DNA from: an uncultured Nitrosopumilaceae archaeon | Lineage (GTDB): Archaea; Thermoproteota; Nitrososphaeria; Nitrososphaerales; Nitrosopumilaceae | Direction of reading: 5' to 3' | Length of the DNA stretch: 55,317 nucleotides | Assembly (NCBI GenBank): GCA_937897875.1 | Contig: CALCPD010000026.1 | Span: 1 to 55,317 of the forward strand | Part shown: piece by piece, positions 28,580-38,545 of the stretch | Layout: each line of letters opens with the position of its first letter | Numbering within the stretch: position 1 is the first letter of the stretch | Position numbers and translations under genes: made by a program | Notes under the pieces: generated by a model | What the model was told of the DNA's origin: nothing | The model's database searches: none | What the model saw: the letters and a program-made list of their open reading frames with translations, nothing else

Positions 28580-29620
28580 TTATTCTGAAGCAATTATTTT
28601 AGACATAACAATATCACTAGAAATATTGTTTTCTATGGCATATGATATAGAAGACAAATTTCTAATTTCATAATCATACAATCGTACAACAGATATCACA
28701 GTAGATAATTTGAACATATTTGCAAATTCCTTTAGTAATGAATTATACAAAAAAATATCAAATTTTCTTTCAAATTCATTTATCATCATAATATCATCTG
28801 CTTCAGAAGGAATAATTTCTGAAAATTTGGTTTTAGATAATTCCATAAAACTACTTTTTAGATTCTCTGCAGAAATCATCTTAGATAATAATTCATCACT
28901 AGTACTAGAAGTATGAGAAACCAATAAATCATTAATTGACTCATCATCTAAATTCCAAAATTTTCCACGTACAATATTAGTAATATTATACAAATCTAAT
29001 TCAGTTCCAAATAATTTTAATAAATTTAAATCGGCTTTACTTTTAATACTGTCAGCTAAATTTTGATATAAAATTTTATCAAGAAAGGTATCAATAACTC
29101 CTATTTCACCCAAATCATTGTACAACATTAATGCTTTTTCAACATCATTTCCAAAATTATATGATTTGAAATTACTAATTACTTCTTCAATATTTTTTGA
29201 AGTAAGAGCTTTAAGTGTCACATCTCTTCTTTGAATTAATTCTTCTGCTCTTAATCCTATAGAAGATTCTATTTGAGATTGTGATTTTCCCAATATTTTA
29301 CCTTTAACAATATTTTTTAAATTTTTAAAAATAAATTTGTAATAATATGCCATAAGTAAATTGGAACCACCAACAGAATTCATCATCATATAATATAGTT
29401 CAGCTTGTTTTCCTCTAAAACTAATTTCAATATTATTTGATGTGTAGGGTTTAGGAATTTTTCTAATATAATCAGAGTAAGAAGTACTGTTTAATCGACT
29501 TGCAAATTCATCAAGGTTTCTAGATTCTGCCAAGGTTTGAAATGTTTTTTTAGAAAGTAATTTACCTTTTAGACTATATGCCTTTACAGTTGCGTATGTC
29601 ACTAACGACCCTACAACCAA
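28580..29620 (-). CDS. atpC: A-type (V/A) ATP synthase subunit C
   Basis: 346-aa protein with AtpC/NtpC-like features (TYATVKAYSLKGKLL; ELDLYNITNIVRGKFW). Confidence 0.8.
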   Translation of the reverse strand: MVVGSLVTYATVKAYSLKGKLLSKKTFQTLAESRNLDEFASRLNSTSYSDYIRKIPKPYTSNNIEISFRGKQAELYYMMMNSVGGSNLLMAYYYKFIFKNLKNIVKGKILGKSQSQIESSIGLRAEELIQRRDVTLKALTSKNIEEVISNFKSYNFGNDVEKALMLYNDLGEIGVIDTFLDKILYQNLADSIKSKADLNLLKLFGTELDLYNITNIVRGKFWNLDDESINDLLVSHTSSTSDELLSKMISAENLKSSFMELSKTKFSEIIPSEADDIMMINEFERKFDIFLYNSLLKEFANMFKLSTVISVVRLYDYEIRNLSSISYAIENNISSDIVMSKIIASE

Positions 29621-29784
29621 TGATCACTAGTGAAGATGGTAAATTTAAGAATACCTTACGATAATCGAACAAAAAGATGTAAAAATTTCAAAAAAAGTAT
29701 GAGTTTTAGATTTGATTAAAAATAATAAAAAAATAGACTGTTTAAGAAAACATAGATGAAATCTTAATTTAAAAATTCAAATGT

Positions 29785-29976
29785 CTACTCTAATTTTTTG
29801 ACTTTTTGTGCGGCTGGGCCTTTTTGTCCTTCACCGATTTCAAACTCGACTTTATCGCCTTCGTTAATGAATCCATCAACGTCAGATTTGTGAACGAACA
29901 TATCGTCGCCACCTTCTCTTTCGATAAAACCAAAGCCCTTAGTACGGTTGAACCATTTTACGGTACCTTGTTCCAT
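29785..29976 (-). CDS. cspA: Cold-shock domain protein
   Basis: [33 protein letters not shown]. Confidence 0.96.
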   Translation of the reverse strand: MEQGTVKWFNRTKGFGFIEREGGDDMFVHKSDVDGFINEGDKVEFEIGEGQKGPAAQKVKKLE

Positions 29977-30025
29977 ATTTTCTGAAATAACATATTCACT
30001 ATATTAACTAAGGTATATCTAAAAA

Positions 30026-30337
30026 TTAGAAATCTTTTGCAATATGACCATTATCTTTTAGCCATTCCACTTGAGGTAATGTGAATCTCCAAACAATATC
30101 ACCGCGCTCATTTTCATTGAAATCCCAAGGAGCAATTATAACAATATCATTATCTCGAATCCAAACCCTACGTTTCAATTTTCCTCGAATTCTTCCTCTT
30201 CGAGTTACATTATCATCACATTTAATCATGACATTCTCTCCTCCCATCATTTTCAATACTCTACCAAATAACTCACCTTCTTCAGGAAGACGAATTTCTT
30301 TTAGAGCACTTTCATTTTTTACTTGACGCTTACCCAC
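30026..30337 (-). CDS. eif1a: Translation initiation factor aIF1A
   Basis: LFGRVLKMMGGENVMIKCDDNVTRRGRIRGKLKRRVWIRDNDIVIIAPW. Confidence 0.95.
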   Translation of the reverse strand: MGKRQVKNESALKEIRLPEEGELFGRVLKMMGGENVMIKCDDNVTRRGRIRGKLKRRVWIRDNDIVIIAPWDFNENERGDIVWRFTLPQVEWLKDNGHIAKDF

Positions 30338-30430
30338 AATAACATTAGATTAAGTTACCATATAACTTATGAGGTTTTTAAAAAAATAAGAATCAAAAGA
30401 AATTTTATCTATTCTAATAAAATTAGAAGT

Positions 30431-31000
30431 ATGGAATTTGGATGTATTGAAGAGTGTGCCGATTGCTGCATTCAAAGAGAATATTACCCAAACAAACAAT
30501 TTGGGAAAATAGGAGTATTGATACTACCTGAAGAAAAAGATAGAATAGAAGAATTAGCAAAAGTAAATAAAATTGAAATTAAAATTTTACCAAGAATAGG
30601 AGTTTCTGAAAATAGAAATCAATTACCTACAAAAATTTTAGCGTATCAATTAATGGGAATTGAAGAAAATGGCAACACATGTCCTTTCCTAGATACTAAA
30701 AGTAAGAAAAAATCCACTCATGGAGGATTACCATGTAAAATTTATGAATCAAAGCCATTAGCATGCAGTGCTTATCCATTGATTGAATCAACTCCAATTA
30801 TGCTTGATCAAAAATGTAAATTTTGTAAAGAATGTGGAAATGCAGATACAAATTTAGAATTTGAAACAGAGTCTTTATTGAAAATTAAAGAAAGTATGCA
30901 AACAAATGCAGTATGTGTTTGGAGATATGCCACAGGGATTGGAGAACAAGAAGATTATGAAATTATTGAAACAGGTTGGATTTTAGAAGAAGGAATATAG
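30431..31000 (+). CDS. YkgJ-family cysteine-cluster protein
   Basis: MEFGCIEECADCCIQ...PCKIYESKPLACSAYPL...CKFCKECG; ATG 30431 preferred over 30323. Confidence 0.8.
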   Translation: MEFGCIEECADCCIQREYYPNKQFGKIGVLILPEEKDRIEELAKVNKIEIKILPRIGVSENRNQLPTKILAYQLMGIEENGNTCPFLDTKSKKKSTHGGLPCKIYESKPLACSAYPLIESTPIMLDQKCKFCKECGNADTNLEFETESLLKIKESMQTNAVCVWRYATGIGEQEDYEIIETGWILEEGI

Positions 31001-31001
31001 A

Positions 31002-32054
31002 TTAAGGATTAATCACAGCACGGCCAAGAATTTTTCTTGCCTTAAGATCTTCTAATGCAGTATTACATTCATCAAGAGTATATCGTTTAGAGATAACTGG
31101 ATTAAGAGTTCCTTTTCGTGCAAGTTCAAGTAACTCGACCATATCATCATAGTTTCCAGTATATGCACCTTGAATTGTAATGGATTTAAGAGGAATTGTT
31201 ACTAAAGATAATTCAATAGAACCACCAAACAATCCTACTAAAATTAAATTTCCTCTTTTCCTCAATACAGCAAAATCAAGTTTTGCTGTTGGTGGAGCAT
31301 TAACAAAATCAACTACGCTGTCAGCGCCTTTATCATTACAAATAGACATAATTTGTTGGACAGTGTCAGAATCTTTAGAATTAACAGTATAATCAGCACC
31401 CATCTCTTTGGCTGTATTTAATTTTTGATCATCAAGATCAACGCAAATAATTTTTGCATCAGTAATTGCATGAGCAATTTGAACACCCATCAATCCCAAA
31501 CCACCGGCACCAACAATAACAAGGAATTCAGGGGAATTACTATTTGCTTTTTTAATTGCAGTGTATGCAGTTAATCCAGAACATGCAAGTGATGTTGCAG
31601 CATCAGGATCCACACCGTCAAGTTTGGCTAAATATTTAAAATTTGGAATCAAAGCATAATCAGAATATCCACCATCTTGGAAAACACCCATCGATCTAGG
31701 TGCATCACACAAGTTCTCATTTCCAACTTTACATGCAGGACATTCACCACAACCAATCCAAGGAAAAACAAGTACTTGATCACCTTTTACAATTCCAGAA
31801 ACATTGTTTCCAATTTCTTCAACAGTTCCAACAATTTCATGACCAGGAGTAACAGGATACTTTACGCCTCTGTCAGTAACTTTCATGAATTGGCCATCTC
31901 CAAGATCATAACCGCCTTCCCATAGGTGTAAATCACTATGACAAACACCCACAGAACCCACTTTAACTAATACTTGATCTCCTTCAGGTTTTGGAGTTTC
32001 AGATTCAGATACTGAAAGAGGAGCATTAGGAGCAGTGATCCTTGCAGATTTCAT
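31002..32054 (-). CDS. Zinc-dependent alcohol dehydrogenase family
   Basis: GVCHSDLHLWEGGY, GHEIVGTVEE, CGECPACKVGNENLC, GAGGLGLMG. Confidence 0.93.
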   Translation of the reverse strand: MKSARITAPNAPLSVSESETPKPEGDQVLVKVGSVGVCHSDLHLWEGGYDLGDGQFMKVTDRGVKYPVTPGHEIVGTVEEIGNNVSGIVKGDQVLVFPWIGCGECPACKVGNENLCDAPRSMGVFQDGGYSDYALIPNFKYLAKLDGVDPDAATSLACSGLTAYTAIKKANSNSPEFLVIVGAGGLGLMGVQIAHAITDAKIICVDLDDQKLNTAKEMGADYTVNSKDSDTVQQIMSICNDKGADSVVDFVNAPPTAKLDFAVLRKRGNLILVGLFGGSIELSLVTIPLKSITIQGAYTGNYDDMVELLELARKGTLNPVISKRYTLDECNTALEDLKARKILGRAVINP

Positions 32055-32149
32055 AATTGAAAAAACCTATCTTTACAATATAAGAGTTGACTGGAAGTAA
32101 GAAAAAAGTAGAGTCATTAGATATTATGGAATAATGAAATAGTCAACCT

Positions 32150-32830
32150 GTGAGTGAATCTCAAAAACCAAACAGTATTGCTCAAGAACCAATCAATGTT
32201 TTATTTGATCCAAAAGCAGTAGTAAAAAAAGACGTCTGGGAAATAGATCTTATTCAAATTTTAAATTTATTAGCAAAAATTTTAGAAAAAACAGGTAGAA
32301 AAGATCTTAAAGTTGCAGGAATGGCAGCATTGTCATCATCACTGATCTATAGAATGAAAGTTGAAAGTATTTTTGCATTACAAAAAGCAGCTATGGAGAA
32401 AAAACCAAGTTTTCAACGAACAGATGTAGATATAGAATTAATTGATATTCCGTATAGACATGAATCAACATATCCAGTTTCATTAGATGATTTGTTAGGA
32501 TTGCTTCAAAATCTTATCGGAACTATAGCAAATCCACAATCTAGAAGAAATAAAAAATTAGACATAGAACCAATTGAAGCACCAGACTTTCAAGAATTTT
32601 TTATTTCACTGGAAAGTATTATCGGAAAATATGAGGATCTAATTATGAAAAAAATTGCAGAAACAGGAGTAGGATTACTTCAAGACATCATTACAGAGTT
32701 GGATCAAGTAGATTCCATCAGATGTTTTTTTGCAGCATTATTTTTAGCAAGAGACCAAAAAGTAGACTTAGAACAACAAGACGACGATATCAAAATAATA
32801 CTCATGAAAGAAGAGACATCAACGGAATAA
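32150..32830 (+). CDS. scpA: Segregation and condensation protein ScpA family
   Basis: VWEIDLIQILNLLAKILEKTGRKDLKVAGMAALSSSLIYRMKVE; followed by scpB; GTG start. Confidence 0.8.
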   Translation: MSESQKPNSIAQEPINVLFDPKAVVKKDVWEIDLIQILNLLAKILEKTGRKDLKVAGMAALSSSLIYRMKVESIFALQKAAMEKKPSFQRTDVDIELIDIPYRHESTYPVSLDDLLGLLQNLIGTIANPQSRRNKKLDIEPIEAPDFQEFFISLESIIGKYEDLIMKKIAETGVGLLQDIITELDQVDSIRCFFAALFLARDQKVDLEQQDDDIKIILMKEETSTE

Positions 32831-32874
32831 AAATGGAGAAAGTTTCTTAAAACTAAATTTTACAGGAGAATAAA

Positions 32875-33462
32875 ATGGTCAGAATTGAAAATATGGATGA
32901 AGCAACTGCAAGAATAGAAGCAGCACTATACTCAGCAGGACGACCACTAAGAATAGAAGATATAATCAGAGCATCAGGCACAGAATCAAGGACAAAAACA
33001 TTAGATTTACTTGGAACAATTATGAAAAAAACAAAAACAGCATTCAAAGCATTAGAAATTACAACTTTACCAGACGGATCATATGTAATGCAGTTAAAAC
33101 CAGAATACAGTTCAACAGTCAAAAGATATGCATCAAAACCAGTGTTACCAAATGCAACTTTAAAGACATTATCATATATTGCATACATGCAACCAATAGC
33201 ATCAAAACAACTTGTGGAGACAAGAGGTTCAGGAGTTTATGCACATCTAAAAGAATTACGACAATTAGATTACATCACTCATCAAAATGTAGGTAGATTG
33301 AAAATTTATACAACTACGGAAAAATTCCAAAAATATTTTGGAATTCAAGGAGATGTAGAAGATCTGAAGTCAAGATTATTTTCCAAAGTGAGAAAAACAG
33401 CTAGTAGAGGAGAAAATAACACATCACAAGTGACACCACAAATCACAACAGAAAATAAATAA
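32875..33462 (+). CDS. scpB: Segregation and condensation protein ScpB family
   Basis: ARIEAALYSAGRPLRIEDIIRA; YIAYMQPIASKQLVETRGSGVYAHLKEL. Confidence 0.85.
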   Translation: MVRIENMDEATARIEAALYSAGRPLRIEDIIRASGTESRTKTLDLLGTIMKKTKTAFKALEITTLPDGSYVMQLKPEYSSTVKRYASKPVLPNATLKTLSYIAYMQPIASKQLVETRGSGVYAHLKELRQLDYITHQNVGRLKIYTTTEKFQKYFGIQGDVEDLKSRLFSKVRKTASRGENNTSQVTPQITTENK

Positions 33463-33528
33463 ATAAATTTTTGATTTAAGGCTAATTTTTGGCGTTTTGT
33501 ATAAATTAGAGTAATTCAACTAAATTTT

Positions 33529-33912
33529 GTGAGAAAATCAGTAGAGAATTTAGCAACCAGTAAAATAACCGGAGGAAGAAGAAAACCACTTAGAATTAGA
33601 AGAAAATATGAAACTGATAGATATCCAAATGAAGCAATTAACGGGGCCCAAGTAACAGTAACAAGAAGAGTCCGTGGAAGTAACAATAAAGTCGCTTTAA
33701 AATCAATAGATTTTGTTAATTTAGCAACAGGTAATGCCAAAGTTGTAAAAGCAAAAATCATAAAAGTTTTAGATAATTCTACAAACAATGATTACAAAAG
33801 AAGAGGAATTATTAGCAAAGGTGCAATTCTTGAAACAAAAGAAGGCAAATGCAAAGTTGTTTCTAAACCAGGACAAACTGGAATAGCTAACGCAGTTTTA
33901 CTCAAAGAATAA
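33529..33912 (+). CDS. rps8e: Ribosomal protein S8e
   Basis: KITGGRRKPLRIRRKYETDRYPNEA; RRGIISKGAILETKEG; GTG start. Confidence 0.95.
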   Translation: MRKSVENLATSKITGGRRKPLRIRRKYETDRYPNEAINGAQVTVTRRVRGSNNKVALKSIDFVNLATGNAKVVKAKIIKVLDNSTNNDYKRRGIISKGAILETKEGKCKVVSKPGQTGIANAVLLKE

Positions 33913-33913
33913 A

Positions 33914-34213
33914 ATGAAGGATTACGAGCACGTCGTAGTCTGGTTGGATTATTTTAACAAAAATTTAAAAAAATCAAAAGGGAGAAGATTAGGATTAGAA
34001 AAATGTGTTTTTGACCCGTCACTAAAAGAATTAACTGAAGCAACAACAGCAGCAGGGTTTGAAATTGCAGAATCAGATGACAAAGTTAGATTCCCAAAAA
34101 GACCGTTTGTAAGGTCAGGCTATGTTGTGTTGCCAAAAGGATCCTCAAAGACAATTATTCTTAACAAAATTTCACAAAAACTTATTTCAAAAAGAGCCAA
34201 GCAAACAAAATAA
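33914..34213 (+). CDS. srp19: Signal recognition particle 19 kDa protein
   Basis: VVVWLDYFNKNLKKSKGRRL...; cluster context. Confidence 0.9.
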   Translation: MKDYEHVVVWLDYFNKNLKKSKGRRLGLEKCVFDPSLKELTEATTAAGFEIAESDDKVRFPKRPFVRSGYVVLPKGSSKTIILNKISQKLISKRAKQTK

Positions 34214-34308
34214 AATCAATTCTAGCTCTTAGCTAAAGTAAAGTTGACAGAAGTCTATGATAGTGTAAGCATTCTTAGTATTGTTAATTGCAGGAGGTAG
34301 GCGAAATA

Positions 34309-34557
34309 ATGCACCTAGCCGGTAGTGGCAGGGTAATCATTCAGCTATCAAAAGAATTGGTAGAAGGACAGATACTTTGTGACGATAAAGGAACTAGAGT
34401 TGCAAAAGTAATGGAAATGATAGGTCCAATAAAAAGACCGTTTGCATCAGCAACGCCATTAACAAATAATATCAATAAGTTTATTGGAAAACGTGTTTTC
34501 ATGTTTGAGCAATCTACTGCAAATAAACCAAAAAAATTTAGGAGAAATAGAAGATGA
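34309..34557 (+). CDS. gar1: H/ACA RNP component Gar1
   Basis: DDKGTRVAKVMEMIGPIKRPFASATPL; AGGAGG upstream of ATG 34309. Confidence 0.85.
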   Translation: MHLAGSGRVIIQLSKELVEGQILCDDKGTRVAKVMEMIGPIKRPFASATPLTNNINKFIGKRVFMFEQSTANKPKKFRRNRR

Positions 34558-35510
34558 ACATATTACAAACCCAAAACTGTCCCGAATGTAGATCATCTTT
34601 AGTTGATGATATGCAAAACGGCGAAGTAATCTGTTCTGGTTGTGGAGTAGTTGTCGATGATCAGATTGCAGATAGTGGTCCAGAAACAATAAGTTCGAAT
34701 CTCGAAGACAAAATGAAGCTTGCAAGAGCAACAGGACAAACAACCTATTCTCAACATGATTTGGGAATAACAACTGAGATTTCAATTAGTGCAAAAGACT
34801 TCAGTGGAAAAAGAATTAACAATGAAGTTGCAAACCAAATGAATCATCTCAGAAAATGGCAACAAAGAGTAAGAGTGTCAACACCAAAAGAAAGACGACT
34901 CGCAAATGTTTTAACAAAAATGGGAGAAACATGTGAATCACTTAATCTTTCAAAAAATGTGTTAGAAACTACTTCAATGATATACAGAAACTTAGACGGA
35001 CACATAGAAGTTAAAGGAAAATCAGTAGCTTGTATTACAGCAGCAACAATCTACATGGCTTGTAAACAATGTGACGTAGTAAGATCATTAGAAGAAATTT
35101 GTCGAGGAATTGTTCCAGCAAAAGATGTTAAATCAAAAACAAAACTTGCAGCAAGATATTACAGAACCATGGTAATGGAAATGGGAGCACTAAAAGCTCC
35201 AGTACTAACTATGGACAAATACATCTCAAAGATAGCAAATATGACACAAACAGAGGTTAGAGTAGAAAGACTAGCCTTAGAAATTGCTGAAAAAACAAAA
35301 GATAACAGTATTTCAGATGGAAAGTCTCCAAATGGAATTGCTGCAGCATATCTGTATGTCTCATCAGTATTACTTGGACAAAACGTCCTACAAAGAGACG
35401 TTTCAAGTATTGCAGGAGTTACAGAAGTCACTATCAGAAATAGATGTAAAGAGATTCTAACAAGTCACAAACTCAAAATTACTTTGAGACCGTCTCTGGC
35501 CAAATACTAA
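34554..35510 (+). CDS. tfb: Transcription initiation factor TFB
   Basis: CPECRSSLVDDMQNGEVICSGCGVVVDD zinc ribbon plus two cyclin-like repeats. Confidence 0.95.
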   Translation: MNILQTQNCPECRSSLVDDMQNGEVICSGCGVVVDDQIADSGPETISSNLEDKMKLARATGQTTYSQHDLGITTEISISAKDFSGKRINNEVANQMNHLRKWQQRVRVSTPKERRLANVLTKMGETCESLNLSKNVLETTSMIYRNLDGHIEVKGKSVACITAATIYMACKQCDVVRSLEEICRGIVPAKDVKSKTKLAARYYRTMVMEMGALKAPVLTMDKYISKIANMTQTEVRVERLALEIAEKTKDNSISDGKSPNGIAAAYLYVSSVLLGQNVLQRDVSSIAGVTEVTIRNRCKEILTSHKLKITLRPSLAKY

Positions 35511-35512
35511 CA

Positions 35513-35522
35513 CCCCCCCCCC
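35513..35522. repeat. Poly-C tract (C10)
   Basis: 'aacaccccccccccttt' immediately downstream of the TFB stop. Confidence 0.95.
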
Positions 35523-35603
35523 TTTCATTTTATGATTAAAAATACAGATTAGGATCAGCTAAATTTCGTCGGTATTATATAGAGAATCAAAATTATTTTC
35601 AAT

Positions 35604-36377
35604 ATGGCAGTATTAGAAATTAAAGATTTACACGTAGCAATAGACGGTAAAGAAATTCTCAAAGGAGTTAATCTAAAAACAGGACCTGGAGAAGTACACG
35701 CCATTATGGGACCAAACGGTTCAGGAAAAAGTACATTATCATACACATTACTTGCACATCCAAAATATCAAGTTACAAAAGGAGACATACTATTAGATGG
35801 AGAAAGTATTTTAGAATTAACTGCAGATGAAAGAGCAAAAAAGGGATTATTCTTAGCATTTCAATATCCAACAGAAGTTTCAGGAGTAGGATTTTCTCAC
35901 TTTTTAAGAACAGCTTACAATTCGCTAAGTAAAGCAATGGATGGAGACGACAGAGAAGTATTCATCACTGTAAGAGAATTCCAAAAATATCTTAAAGAAA
36001 ACATAGCAAAAGTAGGATTAAGAGAAGAATTCCTTTCAAGATATCTTAATGAGGGTTTTTCAGGAGGAGAGAAAAAACGTGCAGAAGTATTACAGATGGC
36101 AGTCTTAAAACCTAAAATTTCAATTCTAGATGAACCAGATTCAGGATTAGATATTGATGCAGTTCAATCAGTAGCTCAAGCAATCAGTAAAGTTTCAACT
36201 AAAGATGCAACAGTAATCATAATTACACACTATGCAAGAATTCTAAATTTCTTAGATAAATTAGATTATGTACACGTCTTTGCACAAGGTAAAGTGTTAC
36301 AAACAGGAGATGCATCTCTTGCACAAAAATTAGAAGCCGAAGGTTATGAGTGGGCTTTAGAAAAAGAAGCACAATAA
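35604..36377 (+). CDS. sufC: Fe-S assembly ATPase SufC
   Basis: IMGPNGSGKSTLSYTLLAHPKY; FSGGEKKRAEVLQMAVLKPKISILDEPDSGLDID. Confidence 0.95.
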   Translation: MAVLEIKDLHVAIDGKEILKGVNLKTGPGEVHAIMGPNGSGKSTLSYTLLAHPKYQVTKGDILLDGESILELTADERAKKGLFLAFQYPTEVSGVGFSHFLRTAYNSLSKAMDGDDREVFITVREFQKYLKENIAKVGLREEFLSRYLNEGFSGGEKKRAEVLQMAVLKPKISILDEPDSGLDIDAVQSVAQAISKVSTKDATVIIITHYARILNFLDKLDYVHVFAQGKVLQTGDASLAQKLEAEGYEWALEKEAQ

Positions 36378-36444
36378 AAATAATAGAAATATCATAATAG
36401 AGAATATGTTTTTTGTTTAAATAGGGTTTCAAAAATAAAAAATC

Positions 36445-37119
36445 ATGTCAGAAAATAGTGAACAGTATTTTTTTAATTTTTCATTTTTCAAAGTTGATCC
36501 TAAATGGAGATGGATGGCAGATTTAGCAAAAGAGGAATCTGCAAAAGAAGTTGAGAATATAATTAATAATTCAAAAATAATGTTTAGATCATATTCAAAT
36601 TTAGGTCTACGAGACGATGCAGACTTTTTATTTTGGTTTGCCGCACCAACAGTTGAAGAAATTCAAACAGTAATTGAAAAATTATACAAAACAGTGTTTG
36701 GGAAATACATCATTGCATCAATGACATATTTGTCATGTACAAGACCATCACTATATGTAAAAGACCAAAAAGCACTAGGTTTCATTACAGGAGACAATCC
36801 TAAAAAACATGTTATAGTTTATCCATTTACAAAAACTAGAGAATGGTATCTACTACCAAAAGAAAAACGTCAAGAAATAATGGATGAACATATAGGAGTC
36901 AGTAAAAAATACCCACAAATTGTACTTAACACAACATATTCTTTTGGAATTCATGATGAAGATTTCATGTTAGCGTTTGAAGTAGATGATATCAGAGATT
37001 TTCAAGATTTAATCATGGATTTAAGAGAAACTCAAGTTTCAACATATGTGAAAAATGACATCCCAATGATTGTGTGCGTGAAAAAAGACATCATTCCATT
37101 AATTACAAGTTTAGGATAA
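36445..37119 (+). CDS. Chlorite dismutase/HemQ (ChdC)-family heme protein
   Basis: VYPFTKTREWYLLPKEKRQEIMDEHIGVSKKYP aligns by eye with HemQ YPMSK...WYMLP..ER...HGMIGRKY. Confidence 0.85.
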   Translation: MSENSEQYFFNFSFFKVDPKWRWMADLAKEESAKEVENIINNSKIMFRSYSNLGLRDDADFLFWFAAPTVEEIQTVIEKLYKTVFGKYIIASMTYLSCTRPSLYVKDQKALGFITGDNPKKHVIVYPFTKTREWYLLPKEKRQEIMDEHIGVSKKYPQIVLNTTYSFGIHDEDFMLAFEVDDIRDFQDLIMDLRETQVSTYVKNDIPMIVCVKKDIIPLITSLG

Positions 37120-37200
37120 TACATAAAATCAAATATCATCTATGGAAAAATCGGATAAACATAAATGATGAAATTTTAATAAATCAAAAGGAGATAAAAA

Positions 37201-38199
37201 TTGAATTATAATAAACTAGGAAAAACAGACATTAAAGTTTCTGAATTAGGATTTGGTGCTTGGTCTATTGCACTAGATTGGTGGGGCAAAAAAATTGAAG
37301 AAGATGAAGCAAAAAGAATGCTCAAAAAAGCATATGATTTAGGAATTAACTTTTTTGAAACTGGAGACATGTATGGAAAAGGAAAAAGTGAAAGACTGAT
37401 TGGGGAAGTTTTCAAGGATATGAGAGACGAAGTAGTACTATCTACAAAATATGGATATGATTTTTCAGAAGTAGAACAAATTGGACATAAAGAATTACCT
37501 CAAAAGTTTGATGAAGATTTTACTAGAAAAGCATTAAGAGATAGTTTGAAAAGATTGCAAACAGATCATTTAGACATGTATGGATTACATAATCCAAAAT
37601 TAAACCACATTAGAGATAATTCAATTTTTAATGTATTAGATAGTTTTGTTAAGGATGAATCAATTAACACATATCAAGTAGCTTTAGGTCCTGCAATTGG
37701 ATGGACACAAGAAGGGTTAGAAGCAATGGAAAGACCAAATGTGAGTGCAGTTCAAACAGTATACAATATTTTAGAACAGACACCAGGCAATGAATTAATG
37801 AAAAAAGCTGAAGAAAAAGATGTGGGCATTTTAGTTAGAGTTCCAGAAGCATCAGGAATATTAACTGGAAAAGTAAATGCCGAAACAAAAATTGATGAAA
37901 AAGATCATAGATCAGTAAGAAAAGGAGAATGGATTAAGGCATCCTTAGCAAAAGTTGAAGTCCTCAAACCAATTGCAGAAAGAAATGGTTTAACCATAAC
38001 AGAATTATCAATGAAGTTTATTATGTCAAAGAAGGGATTTGCATCAGTATTTCCAACAGTAGTGAGTGAAGAAGAGATTGTAAACTATGTTGAAATGACC
38101 AAAGGAGGATATGTTTCAGCATCAGATATGAAGGAAATTGACGACTTGTTCAACACATGGCCAGCTTATGAATTAAAAGCAACAACTCAAACTAGTTAA
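37201..38199 (+). CDS. Aldo/keto reductase
   Basis: LGKTDIKVSELGFGAWSIA; FFETGDMYGKGKSERLIGEV; TTG start after AGGAG. Confidence 0.93.
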   Translation: MNYNKLGKTDIKVSELGFGAWSIALDWWGKKIEEDEAKRMLKKAYDLGINFFETGDMYGKGKSERLIGEVFKDMRDEVVLSTKYGYDFSEVEQIGHKELPQKFDEDFTRKALRDSLKRLQTDHLDMYGLHNPKLNHIRDNSIFNVLDSFVKDESINTYQVALGPAIGWTQEGLEAMERPNVSAVQTVYNILEQTPGNELMKKAEEKDVGILVRVPEASGILTGKVNAETKIDEKDHRSVRKGEWIKASLAKVEVLKPIAERNGLTITELSMKFIMSKKGFASVFPTVVSEEEIVNYVEMTKGGYVSASDMKEIDDLFNTWPAYELKATTQTS

Positions 38200-38206
38200 T
38201 CTATAA

Positions 38207-38545
38207 ATGAAAAAACGAATTGATTCAGAAAAAACTATAGAAATAATTGAAAGAATGAAAATTGCCAAAATTGGTAAATATAAAAAATGGGAATCAATGA
38301 TTAAAAAAATTAAAAATGAACAAATTCTAAACCCAGAAGAATTAGAATATTATTCAAATTTTACTAGAATTTATAAAAATTCAGGCATAACAAGTAGAAG
38401 TAAAATTTATCATACAAAATTATCGCTAGAGGATGAAAAACCACCATGTAAAGAATGTGGAAAAGACTCTCTATACTATTGCAACATGAATGATCAATAT
38501 TTTTGCAATATTCATGTTGTAGGACATGATAAAAATGAAATTTAA
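38207..38545 (+). CDS. Hypothetical protein with C-terminal zinc-finger-like CKEC...CNMNDQYFCNIH
   Basis: 112-aa ORF, C/H cluster. Confidence 0.65.
   Translation: MKKRIDSEKTIEIIERMKIAKIGKYKKWESMIKKIKNEQILNPEELEYYSNFTRIYKNSGITSRSKIYHTKLSLEDEKPPCKECGKDSLYYCNMNDQYFCNIHVVGHDKNEI

Noticed and set aside
28428-28673. ORF 28428..28673 (+)
   Set aside because: Runs through the tRNA-Tyr gene and into the atpC 3' end; not a plausible protein.
34214-34308. Possible C/D-box sRNA (tatgatag) between srp19 and gar1
   Set aside because: No convincing D box or C'/D' pair; more likely a promoter/5' UTR region.
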